A stretch of DNA of 64,000 bases, taken from JANMZR01 sp040385875 (GTDB lineage: Bacteria; Bacteroidota; Bacteroidia; Cytophagales; Spirosomataceae). The position numbers and the translations under genes were made by a program. The DNA lies in assembly GCA_040385875.1 (NCBI GenBank), contig JAZKGO010000040.1, positions 1 to 64,000 of the forward strand. The letters run 5' to 3'. The notes under the pieces were generated by a model. That model was given only the letters and a program-made list of their open reading frames with translations, was not told the origin of the DNA and did no database searches. Positions 41,501 to 51,184 of this stretch are shown piece after piece. Numbering within the stretch: the stretch's first letter is position 1; each line of letters begins with the position of its first letter.

Positions 41501-42858
41501 GAACCAAACACAGACTTCGTCCCGTATTGATGACCGCTTTTGTGGCGAGCTTAGGTTTTTTGCCAATGGCTCTGAGCAATGGTTCGGGCGCAGAAGTACA
41601 ACGACCATTGGCCACAGTAGTAATCGGAGGCTTATTGATTGCCACTTTTTTAACCCTTTTTGTATTACCCATTTTATACTTAATGATGGAAAAAAGCAGA
41701 ATGGTAAAGCCAAAAATTTCCATCTTAATTATTGTAGGAAGCATGAGCTTTGTATCATTTGGTCAAACGCCTATCGATCCTCAAAAATCAGTGGAAATCG
41801 CAATTAAAAACAGCAAACTATTGACTGTTAACAAACTACGATTAGACCAGAATCAAGCCAATATTCAAGGAGCCAAAATGATACCTAAAGCAATCATTAC
41901 CAGTGAATTAGGCCAAATAAATTCTAGCTATTTTGACAATAAGATCAATTTATCGCAATCTTTCTTATTGCCTAAAATAAACAAAAGCCATTCACTAATT
42001 TTTCAGGAAACTTCTAAAAATATTGTCCTTGAAGGCCGATTGACAGAAACGGAACTATCTCATGCAGTTTTAAAAACATTTTATCAAATTCTTTTTCTGA
42101 AAGAAAGCGAAAAACTATTACTTGAAACCGATTCACTTTGGACACTTTTGTCGGAAAAGGTGAATTTGAAATTACTAAATGGGGAAATGAATTTGGTTGA
42201 AAAAAATAATATCGATCTACAAAAGCTTTATTCAAATCTACAACTCAACCAATTCCGGTCGGAGCAGGTGATTTATCAACAAAAATTCAACTATTTATTG
42301 AATGTTGAGGAAAGCTTTAACCCAATAGGCCCAATTAAAGCAATTTTGACTTACGATCCCACTTTAATCGCCCAACATCCCACACTTCAATTGGCCAGCC
42401 AGCAAAAGGAGATAGCATTAGCTAAAACACAATTGGAAAAAGCCAAGCTTGGGCCAGAGCTTAATTTTGGCCTTTCCAGCGGTAGTATTCGTGGTGTCGG
42501 GGCTGATAATGTGTTTTATTCGGCCAGCAAAAGATTTAATTTAGTGCAATTGGGCATGAATATTCCCCTATTTACCAAATCACAAAAGGCCACAATCGCA
42601 GCCTCGAAAATGGAGGAAAATATTACTGAAAAAAAGACTGAAATTTTGAAGCAAAACCTGATTTTTAAAGCAAATACAGCCTTTAGTCAGTATCAAAAAG
42701 CAGAAAAATTGGTCAATGATTACGAAAATTATTTAATACCCCTTTCGGAAAAAACTACAGTTTTAACAAAAAATAAATTTGACAAAGGTGAAATCGAAAT
42801 CATGGATTTTATTTATCAAATTAAACAATTGATTGCCTTAAAAAGCAGCTATTTAGAC
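38587..42858 (+). CDS. CusA/CzcA-type RND metal efflux pump fused to a TolC-like outer-membrane factor (3' end lost in gap)
   Basis: One open frame of 1424 visible residues. Residues 1-1038 are a complete heavy-metal RND pump. The central proton-relay helix DFGLIVDGAVIIVEA has D401, D407 and E414 at the spacing of CzcA D402/D408/E415, and there are two halves of six helices. From 1039 (MVKPKISILIIVGSMSFVSF, then GQTP) comes an internal signal-peptide-like stretch. After it a TolC-like alpha-barrel protein runs with typical heptads (VEIAIKNSKLLTVNKLRLDQ; GPELNFGLSSGSIRG) into the 100-N gap. Such fusions are found in Bacteroidota. The pump exports Cu/Ag, Co/Zn/Cd or similar cations; which metal is not decidable. 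The adaptor gene follows after the gap. Confidence 0.92.
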
Positions 42859-42958
42859 NNNNNNNNNNNNNNNNNNNNNNNNNNNNNNNNNNNNNNNNNN
42901 NNNNNNNNNNNNNNNNNNNNNNNNNNNNNNNNNNNNNNNNNNNNNNNNNNNNNNNNNN
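42859..42958. other. Assembly gap (100 N)
   Basis: Exactly 100 Ns. It removes the C-terminus of the TolC-like region and the N-terminal signal peptide of the periplasmic adaptor. The flanks share no sequence, so real bases are missing. Confidence 0.98.
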
Positions 42959-43951
42959 GGAATTTCGTTGGGAGAAATCAAAAAGGAATTGATAACTGAA
43001 ACTTTAATGCTCAATGGCAAAGTGGATGTACCTCCACAAAATTTAGTTTCAGTATCTACCCCATTGGGGGGTTATCTAAAATCGACCAATTTATTGCCCG
43101 GCAAGCCCGTCAAAAAGGGAGAAGTACTAGCCATCATTGAAGACCCTCAGTTTATTCAATTGCAACAAGACTACCTTATTACCAATGCCAAACTTGTTTG
43201 GGCACAAGCCGAATACAATAGGCAATCAGAATTGAACAAAAGCCAAGCGAGTAGTGATAAATTATTACAACAGGCACTTTTTGAGCTAAATTCAACCAAA
43301 ATTATGCTCAAATCAATTGCTGAAAAATTGAAAATAATAGCCATTGATCCGACTAAACTAAATCCAGATAAAATCACTAAAAGTATCCCTGTCTATAGTC
43401 CAATAAATGGATTTGTATCAAAAGTTAATGTGAATATTGGCAAATACCTGAGCCCGACCGACGTGCTCTGTGAACTCGTAGATCCTTCTGATATCCATCT
43501 GAATCTTAAGGTATTAGAAAAACATTTGGCCTCTTTAACAATCGGTCAAAAACTAATCTCTTATACCAATAATCAGGTCGAAAAAAAATATGAAGCAGAG
43601 ATTCTATTGATTGGAAAAGACATTAATTCTGAAGGATTTGCTGAGGTTCACTGCCATTTTGAAGGAGGGCACAGAGATCTTCTTCCTGGGATGTATATGA
43701 ATGCTGATCTTAAAATTAAGAATATTTCAAGTTATGTTGTGGAAGAAACAGCAGTTGTCAAATTTGAAGAGAAAAATTATCTCTTCATAAAAAATGCTTC
43801 CAATCATTATGAAATGAAAGAAGTGAAGTTGGGAATTAGCAACGAGCAATTTACTCAACTAATTAATTTTCAAGATTTTATTGGCAAAACAATCGTGATT
43901 AAAGGAAGTTATGGATTATTAATGGCCCTAAAAAATAAGGAGGAAGAATAA
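42959..43951 (+). CDS. Periplasmic adaptor (CusB/CzcB, HlyD family) of the efflux pump, 5' end lost in gap
   Basis: The frame is open from the gap edge (GISLGEIKKELITETLMLNG), so the start and signal peptide lie in the gap; 330 residues are visible. This is the membrane-fusion protein that links the RND pump to the outer-membrane channel. It has a barrel-sandwich lipoyl half (KVDVPPQNLVSVSTPLGGYL; PGKPVKKGEVLAIIEDPQFI), a coiled-coil hairpin of about 70 residues, the second lipoyl half (PVYSPINGFVSKVNVNIGKY), a beta-barrel and a membrane-proximal domain. The VPPQNLVSVS motif is typical of Bacteroidota CusB-like proteins. The internal TTG at 42968 is unlikely to be the true start. A strong terminator follows. 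Confidence 0.9.
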   Translation, partial: GISLGEIKKELITETLMLNGKVDVPPQNLVSVSTPLGGYLKSTNLLPGKPVKKGEVLAIIEDPQFIQLQQDYLITNAKLVWAQAEYNRQSELNKSQASSDKLLQQALFELNSTKIMLKSIAEKLKIIAIDPTKLNPDKITKSIPVYSPINGFVSKVNVNIGKYLSPTDVLCELVDPSDIHLNLKVLEKHLASLTIGQKLISYTNNQVEKKYEAEILLIGKDINSEGFAEVHCHFEGGHRDLLPGMYMNADLKIKNISSYVVEETAVVKFEEKNYLFIKNASNHYEMKEVKLGISNEQFTQLINFQDFIGKTIVIKGSYGLLMALKNKEEE

Positions 43952-44000
43952 ACAATTATAAAAATTTCATAAATTCCATTCCAAAAATTACCCGAAAAAA

Positions 44001-44037
44001 AATCCTCCCAAACTTAAACTCTCGATTTGGGAGGATT
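44001..44037. terminator. Strong bidirectional terminator
   Basis: AATCCTCCCAAA (44001-44012) and TTTGGGAGGATT (44026-44037) form a perfect 12-bp stem with a 13-base loop. There is an A run on the left and a T-rich run on the right, so it can stop both the efflux operon (plus) and the GNAT gene (minus). Confidence 0.85.
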
Positions 44038-44062
44038 ATTTTCAGCTGTAGAAAAGGTCTAA

Positions 44063-45007
44063 TTACAAAGGATATTCCATCTTGATATCCACTCTGTCAA
44101 AATGAGAATGTTCGCTCAAGGGCACTTCAACAAATCCCATTTGCAAATACATTTTGATAGCCACTTCTTGCAAACGGTTGGATTCCAAATAAAAGGTCGT
44201 AGCCCCTCTACTTTTCACTTCCTCAATTGTCTTCGCCAATAGTTTTTTGCCAATACCCAAACCCTTGGCCATTGGTCTTACTGCCATTTTACCCAATTCC
44301 CAAACTCCATTTCCTTCATAATTTAGGATGGCTGTGCCTACAATTTGATTATCCAATTTTGCCAAATAGATTTCTCCACCGTTGTCTAAAATCCACTGAG
44401 GATTATCCAATTGTTCTAGATCGTGTTTTTCAACCACAAAATTTACCTCAATCCATTCTACATTTATTTCTTTAAAATCTTTCTGAAATTGTGGATCATA
44501 TGAAATGATTTCGAAATTAGCTTGGCTAATGTTTTTTTCAAAAAAGTGCGTATCTACCTCCATAATTGGAAATGATTGAGGTAAATCTGTTTTCTCTATC
44601 AATGTAAATCCATTTCTTTTGTAAAATGAAATTGCTGCCGCCAAACGTTCAATTGTTCCTAAATACACCCTTTCAATTCCTCTATCAATTGACCATTGAA
44701 TCAAATGGTTGAGTAAATTTTGAGCAATACCAAACTGCCTTCCACGGTATTCTTTTTTCACAAACATTTTACGAATGCAGCCTACTCCCGCTCCGCAATC
44801 AATCAAAGCGATTGAGCCTACTACTTCGTTTTCATGAGTTGCTACCCAAAAATTTCCATTATCTTTTTGGTAAAATTGAGGGATGACTTGAAGGTCAGGT
44901 TGTTGCTCAATTGTGATAGGCACCTGAAATTCAAGCTGTTGGATATCTAATATCAATTTAATAATCTGATCAGTATCATCTGGTTGAAAACTTCTAATCT
45001 CAATCAT
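44063..45007 (-). CDS. Tandem GNAT acetyltransferase
   Basis: A 314-residue protein with two GNAT folds. The first (about 1-155) has CIRKMFVKKEYRGRQFGIAQNL as acetyl-CoA pyrophosphate loop and ISFYKRNGFTLIEK as the C-terminal signature. The second (about 165-312) has MAVRPMAKGLGIGKKLLAKT and IKMYLQMGFVEVP. Both loops keep the Q/RxxGxG/A pattern, so both halves may be active. The acceptor is unknown; small amines, antibiotics or protein N-termini are possible. It overlaps the MarR gene by 4 bases (ATGA) and is regulated together with it. Confidence 0.88.
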   Translation of the reverse strand: MIEIRSFQPDDTDQIIKLILDIQQLEFQVPITIEQQPDLQVIPQFYQKDNGNFWVATHENEVVGSIALIDCGAGVGCIRKMFVKKEYRGRQFGIAQNLLNHLIQWSIDRGIERVYLGTIERLAAAISFYKRNGFTLIEKTDLPQSFPIMEVDTHFFEKNISQANFEIISYDPQFQKDFKEINVEWIEVNFVVEKHDLEQLDNPQWILDNGGEIYLAKLDNQIVGTAILNYEGNGVWELGKMAVRPMAKGLGIGKKLLAKTIEEVKSRGATTFYLESNRLQEVAIKMYLQMGFVEVPLSEHSHFDRVDIKMEYPL

Positions 45008-45540
45008 GGTCTTTTAGTATATTGTTCTTTTATTTTTATGTTCTTGCTTTCTTTTAATTCCACCTCAAAATCAAATTTGGTAAAATGACTTAAATAGTCC
45101 TTTTCAGCCCAACTGTTCTCAAGGTCTTCAAGGGCAGTCAACAAATTATGCTCTTGGTTTTCAATTATTTTGGTGTTCACTAATCTGATTTCCTCCCAAA
45201 TTTTTTGCATTTTGGGCAAAAGCTCAAGTCCCTTTTTTGAAAGTTTAAGTTTCCTTTTTCTAGCATCTTCCACAGATTTTTTCGAGCCAATCAAACCTTT
45301 TTTTTCGAGCTCTTTGGCCAATTGAATCACTGCTGGGTGGGTGAGCTTTAGCATTTCGGCAATTTCCATGATTCCTAATTCTCCTTTTTCAGAAAGGCAA
45401 TAATAGACTGCAAACCATTTCGGCTCAAAATCAACCCCATAATATCTATAAACCTCTGCTCCCGAGCGCATTATGGCCTCACTCATGCGCTTCATTCGGC
45501 TGGCTATTGCCAAGGCTCCTAGTTCTGAAAGAATATCCAT
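45004..45540 (-). CDS. MarR-family transcriptional regulator
   Basis: A 178-residue winged-helix regulator. The DNA-binding core is LSEKGELGIMEIAEMLKLTH, then PAVIQLAKELEKKGLIGSKK, with the wing DARKRKLKLSKKGLELL. MarR proteins are usually dimeric repressors released by small phenolic or oxidising compounds and often control an adjacent gene, here the GNAT acetyltransferase with which it overlaps by 4 bases. A perfect 7+7 palindrome sits just upstream, a strong autoregulation candidate. The start at 45540 lies about 5 bases from a -7-like box. Confidence 0.9.
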   Translation of the reverse strand: MDILSELGALAIASRMKRMSEAIMRSGAEVYRYYGVDFEPKWFAVYYCLSEKGELGIMEIAEMLKLTHPAVIQLAKELEKKGLIGSKKSVEDARKRKLKLSKKGLELLPKMQKIWEEIRLVNTKIIENQEHNLLTALEDLENSWAEKDYLSHFTKFDFEVELKESKNIKIKEQYTKRP

Positions 45541-45544
45541 GGAA

Positions 45545-45580
45545 CAAAGGTAATCATTTACGTAATTAGTTACCTAATTA
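45545..45580 (-). promoter_or_regulatory. MarR operator and -7 box
   Basis: The palindrome TAATTAG-TTAC-CTAATTA lies at 45563-45580 (7-base arms, 4-base spacer). On the minus strand a -7-like TACCTTTG occupies 45552-45545. The palindrome lies where a -33 element would be, so repressor binding should block the promoter. Confidence 0.65.
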
Positions 45581-45738
45581 TTATGACATTTTTTTATTCT
45601 AGTTTTAATAAAAATCAAAAGCAAGCAGAATACAAAAAATTCGAAAAATTGTTATGCATGCATACTATTTTTAATTAACTTCACAGAAAATTATATTAGT
45701 CAGCAAATTTTGGCCTTTCATATAAAATATTAAGAAAA

Positions 45739-48044
45739 ATGGTTAATTATAAATTAGAAAAAAATGTAGCGATTTTGAGTTGGAATGTAGCCAACCAACC
45801 TATGAATGTCTTGAATGAGGAATCAATCACTGCATTTAATCATGCATTACAAAAAGCCTATGCTGATCCAGAAGCAAAGGGAATAATCATTACTTCTGAA
45901 CGACCAGAATTTGTGGCTGGGGCTGATTTAAAGATGATTTTGAAAGCCAATGGAGAAGGGCCAGCCAAAATGTTGGAGATGATTCTCTCACTACAAAAGG
46001 TAATGCGCAGCATTGAAACTTCGGGGAAACCAGCCGTTGCTTGCATCAATGGAACTGCATTGGGAGGAGGATATGAAATAGGTTTAGCATGCCATTATCG
46101 AATTGCTATCAACAATCCAAAAACTCAAATAGGTCTTCCTGAGGTAATGGTGGGGCTTTTGCCGGGTTCTGGAGGTACGCAACGATTGCCTCGTATGATT
46201 GGTATGGAAGCAGCTGCCCCGCTTTTAATGGAGGGAAAAAAAGTATCTCCTAAGGAGGCATTGGGAATTGGCATGATTAACGAATTAGCCGATTCATCAG
46301 AACAAATGATGGAAAAGGCCTTCGCTTGGATAGCGGCTAATCCTGCTCCTTTACAACCTTGGGACGAAATAAAAAAAGGAAAAATAGTAGCCAGAGAAAA
46401 CTTTAGAGTGCCAAAAGGTAACGTACAAAGCCCTCAAGGGATGCAGCTTTTTATGGCGGGCACTGCCCTAATGATGGATAAAAGCAAAGGGAATTATCCT
46501 GCTCCGTTGGAAATTATGAGCTGCGTTTATGAAGGTTTACAGGTGAATTTAGACCGAGCTCTATTAGTTGAAGCTCGCCATTTTGCAAAAGTAGCGATGA
46601 GTTCGGTAGCCAAAAACTTAATCAGAACGATGTTTTTTGGACTGAATGAAGTGAACAAAGGTAGCTCAAGACCTAAAGATCAACCAGCCACCGAGGTGAA
46701 AAAATTGGGAATATTAGGAGCGGGAATGATGGGAGCTGGTATTGCCTACGTATCAGCAGTGGCTGGTATTGAGGTAGTTTTAAAAGATATCTCGTTAGAA
46801 AATGCTGAAAAAGGAAAAGATTACTCCCGTGCTTTATTAAAAAAAGCAATGGATCGTGGCAAGATGGACCAAACCAAAGCAGACGGTATATTGGCCAAAA
46901 TAAAGCCTACCGATAATTATGCTGATATTGATGGGGCGGATCTCATTATTGAAGCAGTTTTTGAAAATAGAGATTTAAAAGCGACCGTTACTAAAGATTC
47001 AGAACCTCATTTAAATAGCACAGGAGTTTTCGGATCTAATACCTCCACTTTGCCGATATCGGGCTTAGCGGAAGCCTCAGCGAAACCTGAGAATTTTATT
47101 GGAATTCATTTCTTTTCACCGGTAGATAAAATGCAATTGGTAGAATTAATCATGGGTAAAAAGACCTCTGACTACGCTTTGGCATTGGCTTTGGACTATG
47201 TGAAAAAAATTAGGAAAACACCTATTGTGGTGAACGATTCACGTGGTTTTTACACCTCCCGTGTATTTAGCACTTACACAGATGAAGGCATACGATTGAT
47301 GAAAGATGGTGTGAACCCTATGATAATCGAAAATGTGGCCAAAAACATTGGAATGCCTGTAGGACCATTGGCTGTTGCCGACGAAGTAGCGTTGGACTTG
47401 GCTTATAAAATAGCAGGAGCTGCTGTAAAAGATGGCGTATTGGCCGAAGACGATACCACTTATCAAATNNNNNNNNNNNNNNNNNNNNNNNNNNNNNNNN
47501 NNNNNNNNNNNNNNNNNNNNNNNNNNNNNNNNNNNNNNNNNNNNNNNNNNNNNNNNNNNNNNNNNNNNCAGGAGCTGCTGTAAAAGATGGCGTATTGGCC
47601 GAAGACGATACCACTTATCAAATCGCTAAAAAGTTTACCGAAATGGGTCGCTTGGGTAAGAAAGCCAAAGCCGGATTTTATGAATATCCAGAAGCACCAG
47701 CCAAGAAATTCCTTTGGCCAGAGTTAGCAATTATGTTCCCAGTGGCATCAGAGCAACCTGATATTCTGGACATCAAAAACAGACTATTATATCGCCAAGT
47801 ATTGGAAACCGTAAAATGTTGGGAAGAAGGCGTACTTCGCACCAAACTAGATGGGGACTTAGGCTCTATTTTTGCTTGGGGCTTCCCTCCTTATATGGGT
47901 GGCACGCTCTCCTTTGTGGACACCGTAGGCATACAAGCCTTTGTAAATGAAGCTGATAGGCTAGCTGAAATTTATGGTGAAAGATTTAAACCCACCACTA
48001 AATTAAGAGAAATGGCAGCAGTGGGTAAAGGATTTTATGAGTGA
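45739..48044 (+). CDS. fadJ: FadJ/FadB-type multifunctional fatty-acid oxidation enzyme (interrupted by artificial gap)
   Basis: Enoyl-CoA hydratase plus 3-hydroxyacyl-CoA dehydrogenase of beta-oxidation. The hydratase half (1-300) has ALGGGYEIGLACHYR and LPEVMVGLLPGSGGTQRLPR, whose two Glu are catalytic. The NAD half starts LGILGAGMMGAGIAYVSAVA (GxGxxG) with the catalytic His in IGIHFFSPVDKMQLVEL and VNDSRGFYTSRV. The 100-N gap at 47469 is flanked by the same 55 bases (47414-47468 and 47569-47623). Joining these copies makes one in-frame protein of 716 residues, the normal FadJ length. It stands alone, divergent from MarR; no thiolase is adjacent. Confidence 0.93.
47414..47468. repeat. 55-base contig overlap (left copy)
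   Basis: This 55-base stretch, beginning CAGGAGCTGCTGTAAAAGAT, is repeated without change at 47569-47623 on the other side of the 100-N gap. It is one genomic copy reported twice, and 55 is a common assembler k-mer length. Confidence 0.95.
47469..47568. other. Assembly gap (100 N), artefactual
   Basis: The flanks are identical over 55 bases, so no sequence is missing; removing 155 bases (gap plus one copy) restores a continuous reading frame. Confidence 0.93.
47569..47623. repeat. 55-base contig overlap (right copy)
   Basis: Second copy of the 55 bases at 47414-47468; the next base (47624) continues the same codon that is broken at 47468. Confidence 0.95.
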
Positions 48045-48065
48045 TAAATAGATTGAGTTCTATTG

Positions 48066-48104
48066 AAAACGTCGGTAAGAGTTAAAATCTTGTCGACGTT
48101 TTTT
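48066..48104 (+). terminator. Terminator of the fadJ gene
   Basis: AAAACGTCG (48066-48074) pairs with CGACGTTTT (48094-48102). The inner AAGA/TCTT can extend the stem, and a T run follows. It lies 22 bases after the stop. Confidence 0.8.
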
Positions 48105-48150
48105 ATAATTTAAATCTTCAAGAAGGTAATGCAGACCACAAAGGAAGGCA

Positions 48151-48180
48151 AAAAAAGGCCTCGCTAGAGCGAAGCCTTCT
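48151..48180 (-). terminator. Terminator of the rimP-nusA-infB operon
   Basis: On the minus strand AAGGCTTCGCT pairs with AGCGAGGCCTT (one G-T pair) around a very short loop, followed by TTTTTT. It lies 25 bases after the infB stop. Confidence 0.8.
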
Positions 48181-48202
48181 GGGAATATTGTTTTCAATAG
48201 GA

Positions 48203-51055
48203 TTATAATGTCCTTTTTACCTCTTTCAATTCGTAACATTCAATGATATCACCAATTTCAAGATCGTTGAAGTTTTTAATAGAAAGGCCACATTCGTAAC
48301 CAAATTTCACCTCTTGTACATCGTCTTTGAAACGTTTCAGTGCTGAAATTTCTCCCTCATGTACCACCACAAAATCACGCAATACTCTTATTTTATGACT
48401 TCGTTTCACAGTTCCATCCAATACATATGAACCTGCTACTGTACCAATTTTTGATATTTTGAACACCTCTCTTACCTCAATATTAGCAGTAATTACTTCC
48501 TCAACTGAAGGGGCCAATAAGCCTTCCATTGCATCCCGAATCTCGTCAATGGCTTGATAGATAATCGAATAGGTACGGATTTCAATTTGTTCATTATCTG
48601 CCAATTTACGAGCATTGCTACTTGGCCTTACTTGGAAGGCAACAATCACTGCATCAGAGCTTGAGGCTAATAATACATCCGATTCCGAAACTTGTCCCAC
48701 ACCTTTATGAATGATTCTCACTTGAATTTCCTCAGTCGACAGTTTCAATAATGAATCAGAAAGAGCTTCTACTGAACCGTCCACGTCACCTTTAACAATA
48801 ACGTTAAGTTCTTTAAATGTACCTAAAGCTTTTCTACGGCCCACTTCCTCAAGAGTAATATGCTTACGCACCCGCATGGACTGCTCTCGCAAAATCTGCT
48901 CACGTTTGGTGGCCACTTCACGTGCTTCACGTTCGTTTTCAAGGGCATTTAATTTATCGCCAGCTTGTGGCGCACCATTAAGGCCCAAAACTAAAGCAGG
49001 CATTGATGGACCAACTTCTTTCAATTTGTTACCCCGGTGGTCAAACATCGCTTTTACACGCCCATAATGTGCGCCCGCTAGCATCATTTCGCCAACTTTC
49101 AAGGTTCCAGCTTGAACTAAAACGGTTGTTAAATAACCTCTACCTTTATCCAACTGAGCCTCCACAACCGATCCAATCGCTTTTTTGTTGGGATTGGCTT
49201 TTAATTCTAATATCTCTGCTTCAAGCAATACTTTTTCCAATAATTCATCAATACCAACACCTGTTTTGGAAGAAATCTCTTGGGATTGGTATTTTCCACC
49301 CCATTCTTCCACTAATAAATTCATGGCAGATAATTGCTCCCGGATTCTATCCACATTGGCACCCGCTTTGTCTATTTTTGAATAAGCAAAAACGATTGGC
49401 ACTCCCGCCACCAATGCATGGTTGATCGCTTCTTTTGTGGTAGCCATGACTGCATCATCAGCAGCAATTACAATAATTACCACGTCGGTCACTTTGGCTC
49501 CACGGGCACGCATGGCCGTAAAGGCTTCGTGGCCTGGTGTATCCAAGAAGGTTATCATTTTACCGCCTTCTGTTTTTACAGAGTAAGCGCCTATATGCTG
49601 AGTAATACCCCCAGCTTCACCAGCAGCCACTTTTGCATTTCTAATATAATCGAGTAACGACGTTTTACCATGATCCACGTGACCCATAATGGTTACAATT
49701 GGGGCACGATCCACCAAATCTTCTGGACGATCTTCTACATCATTAAAAGTAGCTTCTACCTCTTCCTCTGCCGAAACAAATTGTACTTCAAATTCAAACT
49801 CTTCAGCTATAATGGTGATGGCTTCAGCGTCAAGGCGTTGGTTGATAGATACAAACATACCCAAACTCATACAAGCTGAAATCACCTCATTAACCGATAC
49901 GTCCATCATTGAGGCCAAGTCACTTGCTGAAATAAATTCGGTTACTTTTAATATTTTTGCTTCTTCGTCTTCTGCAAGTTGTCGCTGTTCAGAGCGCTCA
50001 GCACGCATTTTACGCTTATCTCTTCTTTCTTTTGCCCCAAATACAGGCTTATTGGTTGCCCCACCGCCCATGCGGGCCATTGTGGCTTTTATTTTATCTT
50101 GAACTTCTTTCTCTGAAACGTCCTCTTTTCTTCCACCTTTAGCTCCTTTTTTATTGTCTTTTCCGACAACAGGTGCAGTAGTAGCAGGTTTATTTTGTGG
50201 CTCAAAAGGTTTTTTTGGTCCGCCTCTAAAATCGTTCCCTTCTTTACCTGCTTCTTTAGTAACAGGCTTATCTATTCTCTTTCTTTTCTTCTTTTTATCG
50301 TTGTTATCTCGAGACCTTACAGGTTCAACAGGTAAAACAATTTTTCCCAATACTGTTAGACCTTTCAAAGCATCCGCTTTTGCCTCAATCAATTCGATTT
50401 CAGGTTCTACTTCAACAGTCTCTTGTACTTCAGCAATTATTGGTTTAGGAACCTCTTTGATGGGTTCAACTTTAGGAGTTTCCTGAATTATTGGAGCAGG
50501 CTTCGGAGCTTCAACAGGTTTTTCAATTGGTTTAAAAGCCGGTTTTTCAGGTACTTTTGGTTTCGGATTAAGGTCGATTTTACCAATTACCGTAAGGCCA
50601 CCTACTTTTGCTTCTGCTTTAATGAGCTCAGGTTCAGCTGGTTCCACCTTTTTTTCAATAGGTGCCACTACCACTGGTTCAGGAACTATTTCAGGCTTTT
50701 TCTCCTCAATAACAATAACTTCCTTTGGCTTTTCCACTACAATAGGCGCAACAACAATTGGTTGCGGTACCTCCACTGGTTTCTCTTCACGGAAATATTT
50801 TATCCCCGTATCATCCGCAATTGAATTGCTTTTTTCTTCCTCTGATGAAACAGTAGTAACGGCGGGTTCAGAAATTAATAGATTGGGTTTATTATAAAAT
50901 TTGGCAACCTCGGTCAGTTGCTCAAAATTAAGTTTTGTATTCGGCGAGAGGTCAACTTTGAATCCTTTTGCAGCCAAATGATCAACGATTGATGAAAGAC
51001 CAACGTTAATTTGTTTTGCAACAGCACTCAAACGCATCATTTTATCTTCAGCCAT
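48203..51055 (-). CDS. infB: Translation initiation factor IF-2
   Basis: A 950-residue GTPase that brings fMet-tRNA to the ribosome. An N-terminal IF2_N domain (about 1-55, MRLSAVAKQINVGLSSIVDH) is followed by a long Pro/Glu/Lys/Val-rich disordered region to about 360 (repeated VEKPKE-, PEPVVVAP- type units), a second IF2_N copy (about 365-415), the G domain with GHVDHGKT (G1), DTPGHEA (G3) and SKID (G4), and domains II-IV. The Pro/Glu region is longer than in E. coli, as usual for this phylum. Last gene of the rimP-nusA-infB operon, 129 bases after nusA. Confidence 0.97.
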   Translation of the reverse strand: MAEDKMMRLSAVAKQINVGLSSIVDHLAAKGFKVDLSPNTKLNFEQLTEVAKFYNKPNLLISEPAVTTVSSEEEKSNSIADDTGIKYFREEKPVEVPQPIVVAPIVVEKPKEVIVIEEKKPEIVPEPVVVAPIEKKVEPAEPELIKAEAKVGGLTVIGKIDLNPKPKVPEKPAFKPIEKPVEAPKPAPIIQETPKVEPIKEVPKPIIAEVQETVEVEPEIELIEAKADALKGLTVLGKIVLPVEPVRSRDNNDKKKKRKRIDKPVTKEAGKEGNDFRGGPKKPFEPQNKPATTAPVVGKDNKKGAKGGRKEDVSEKEVQDKIKATMARMGGGATNKPVFGAKERRDKRKMRAERSEQRQLAEDEEAKILKVTEFISASDLASMMDVSVNEVISACMSLGMFVSINQRLDAEAITIIAEEFEFEVQFVSAEEEVEATFNDVEDRPEDLVDRAPIVTIMGHVDHGKTSLLDYIRNAKVAAGEAGGITQHIGAYSVKTEGGKMITFLDTPGHEAFTAMRARGAKVTDVVIIVIAADDAVMATTKEAINHALVAGVPIVFAYSKIDKAGANVDRIREQLSAMNLLVEEWGGKYQSQEISSKTGVGIDELLEKVLLEAEILELKANPNKKAIGSVVEAQLDKGRGYLTTVLVQAGTLKVGEMMLAGAHYGRVKAMFDHRGNKLKEVGPSMPALVLGLNGAPQAGDKLNALENEREAREVATKREQILREQSMRVRKHITLEEVGRRKALGTFKELNVIVKGDVDGSVEALSDSLLKLSTEEIQVRIIHKGVGQVSESDVLLASSSDAVIVAFQVRPSSNARKLADNEQIEIRTYSIIYQAIDEIRDAMEGLLAPSVEEVITANIEVREVFKISKIGTVAGSYVLDGTVKRSHKIRVLRDFVVVHEGEISALKRFKDDVQEVKFGYECGLSIKNFNDLEIGDIIECYELKEVKRTL

Positions 51056-51184
51056 AATTCTCTTTTCTTCGAAAAATTTTTGTTTGGTACAATTTACTCA
51101 TTGCACCTTATTATTAATAAATGTATTGAACTGATTCACAGTAAGTTGGCATCAATTCGGGCAAAAATATTTTGAAAAAAAGAT

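Noticed and set aside
42959..42999. C-terminal extension of the RND-TolC frame after the gap
   Set aside because: The frame across 100 Ns is arbitrary. The same bases read in another frame as the adaptor N-terminus (GISLGEIKKELI), which matches the family.
49003..50897. Several plus-strand ORFs of 60-140 codons opposite infB
   Set aside because: They are frame shadows of the Pro/Glu/Val-rich infB sequence, with low-complexity translations and no starts or spacing typical of genes.
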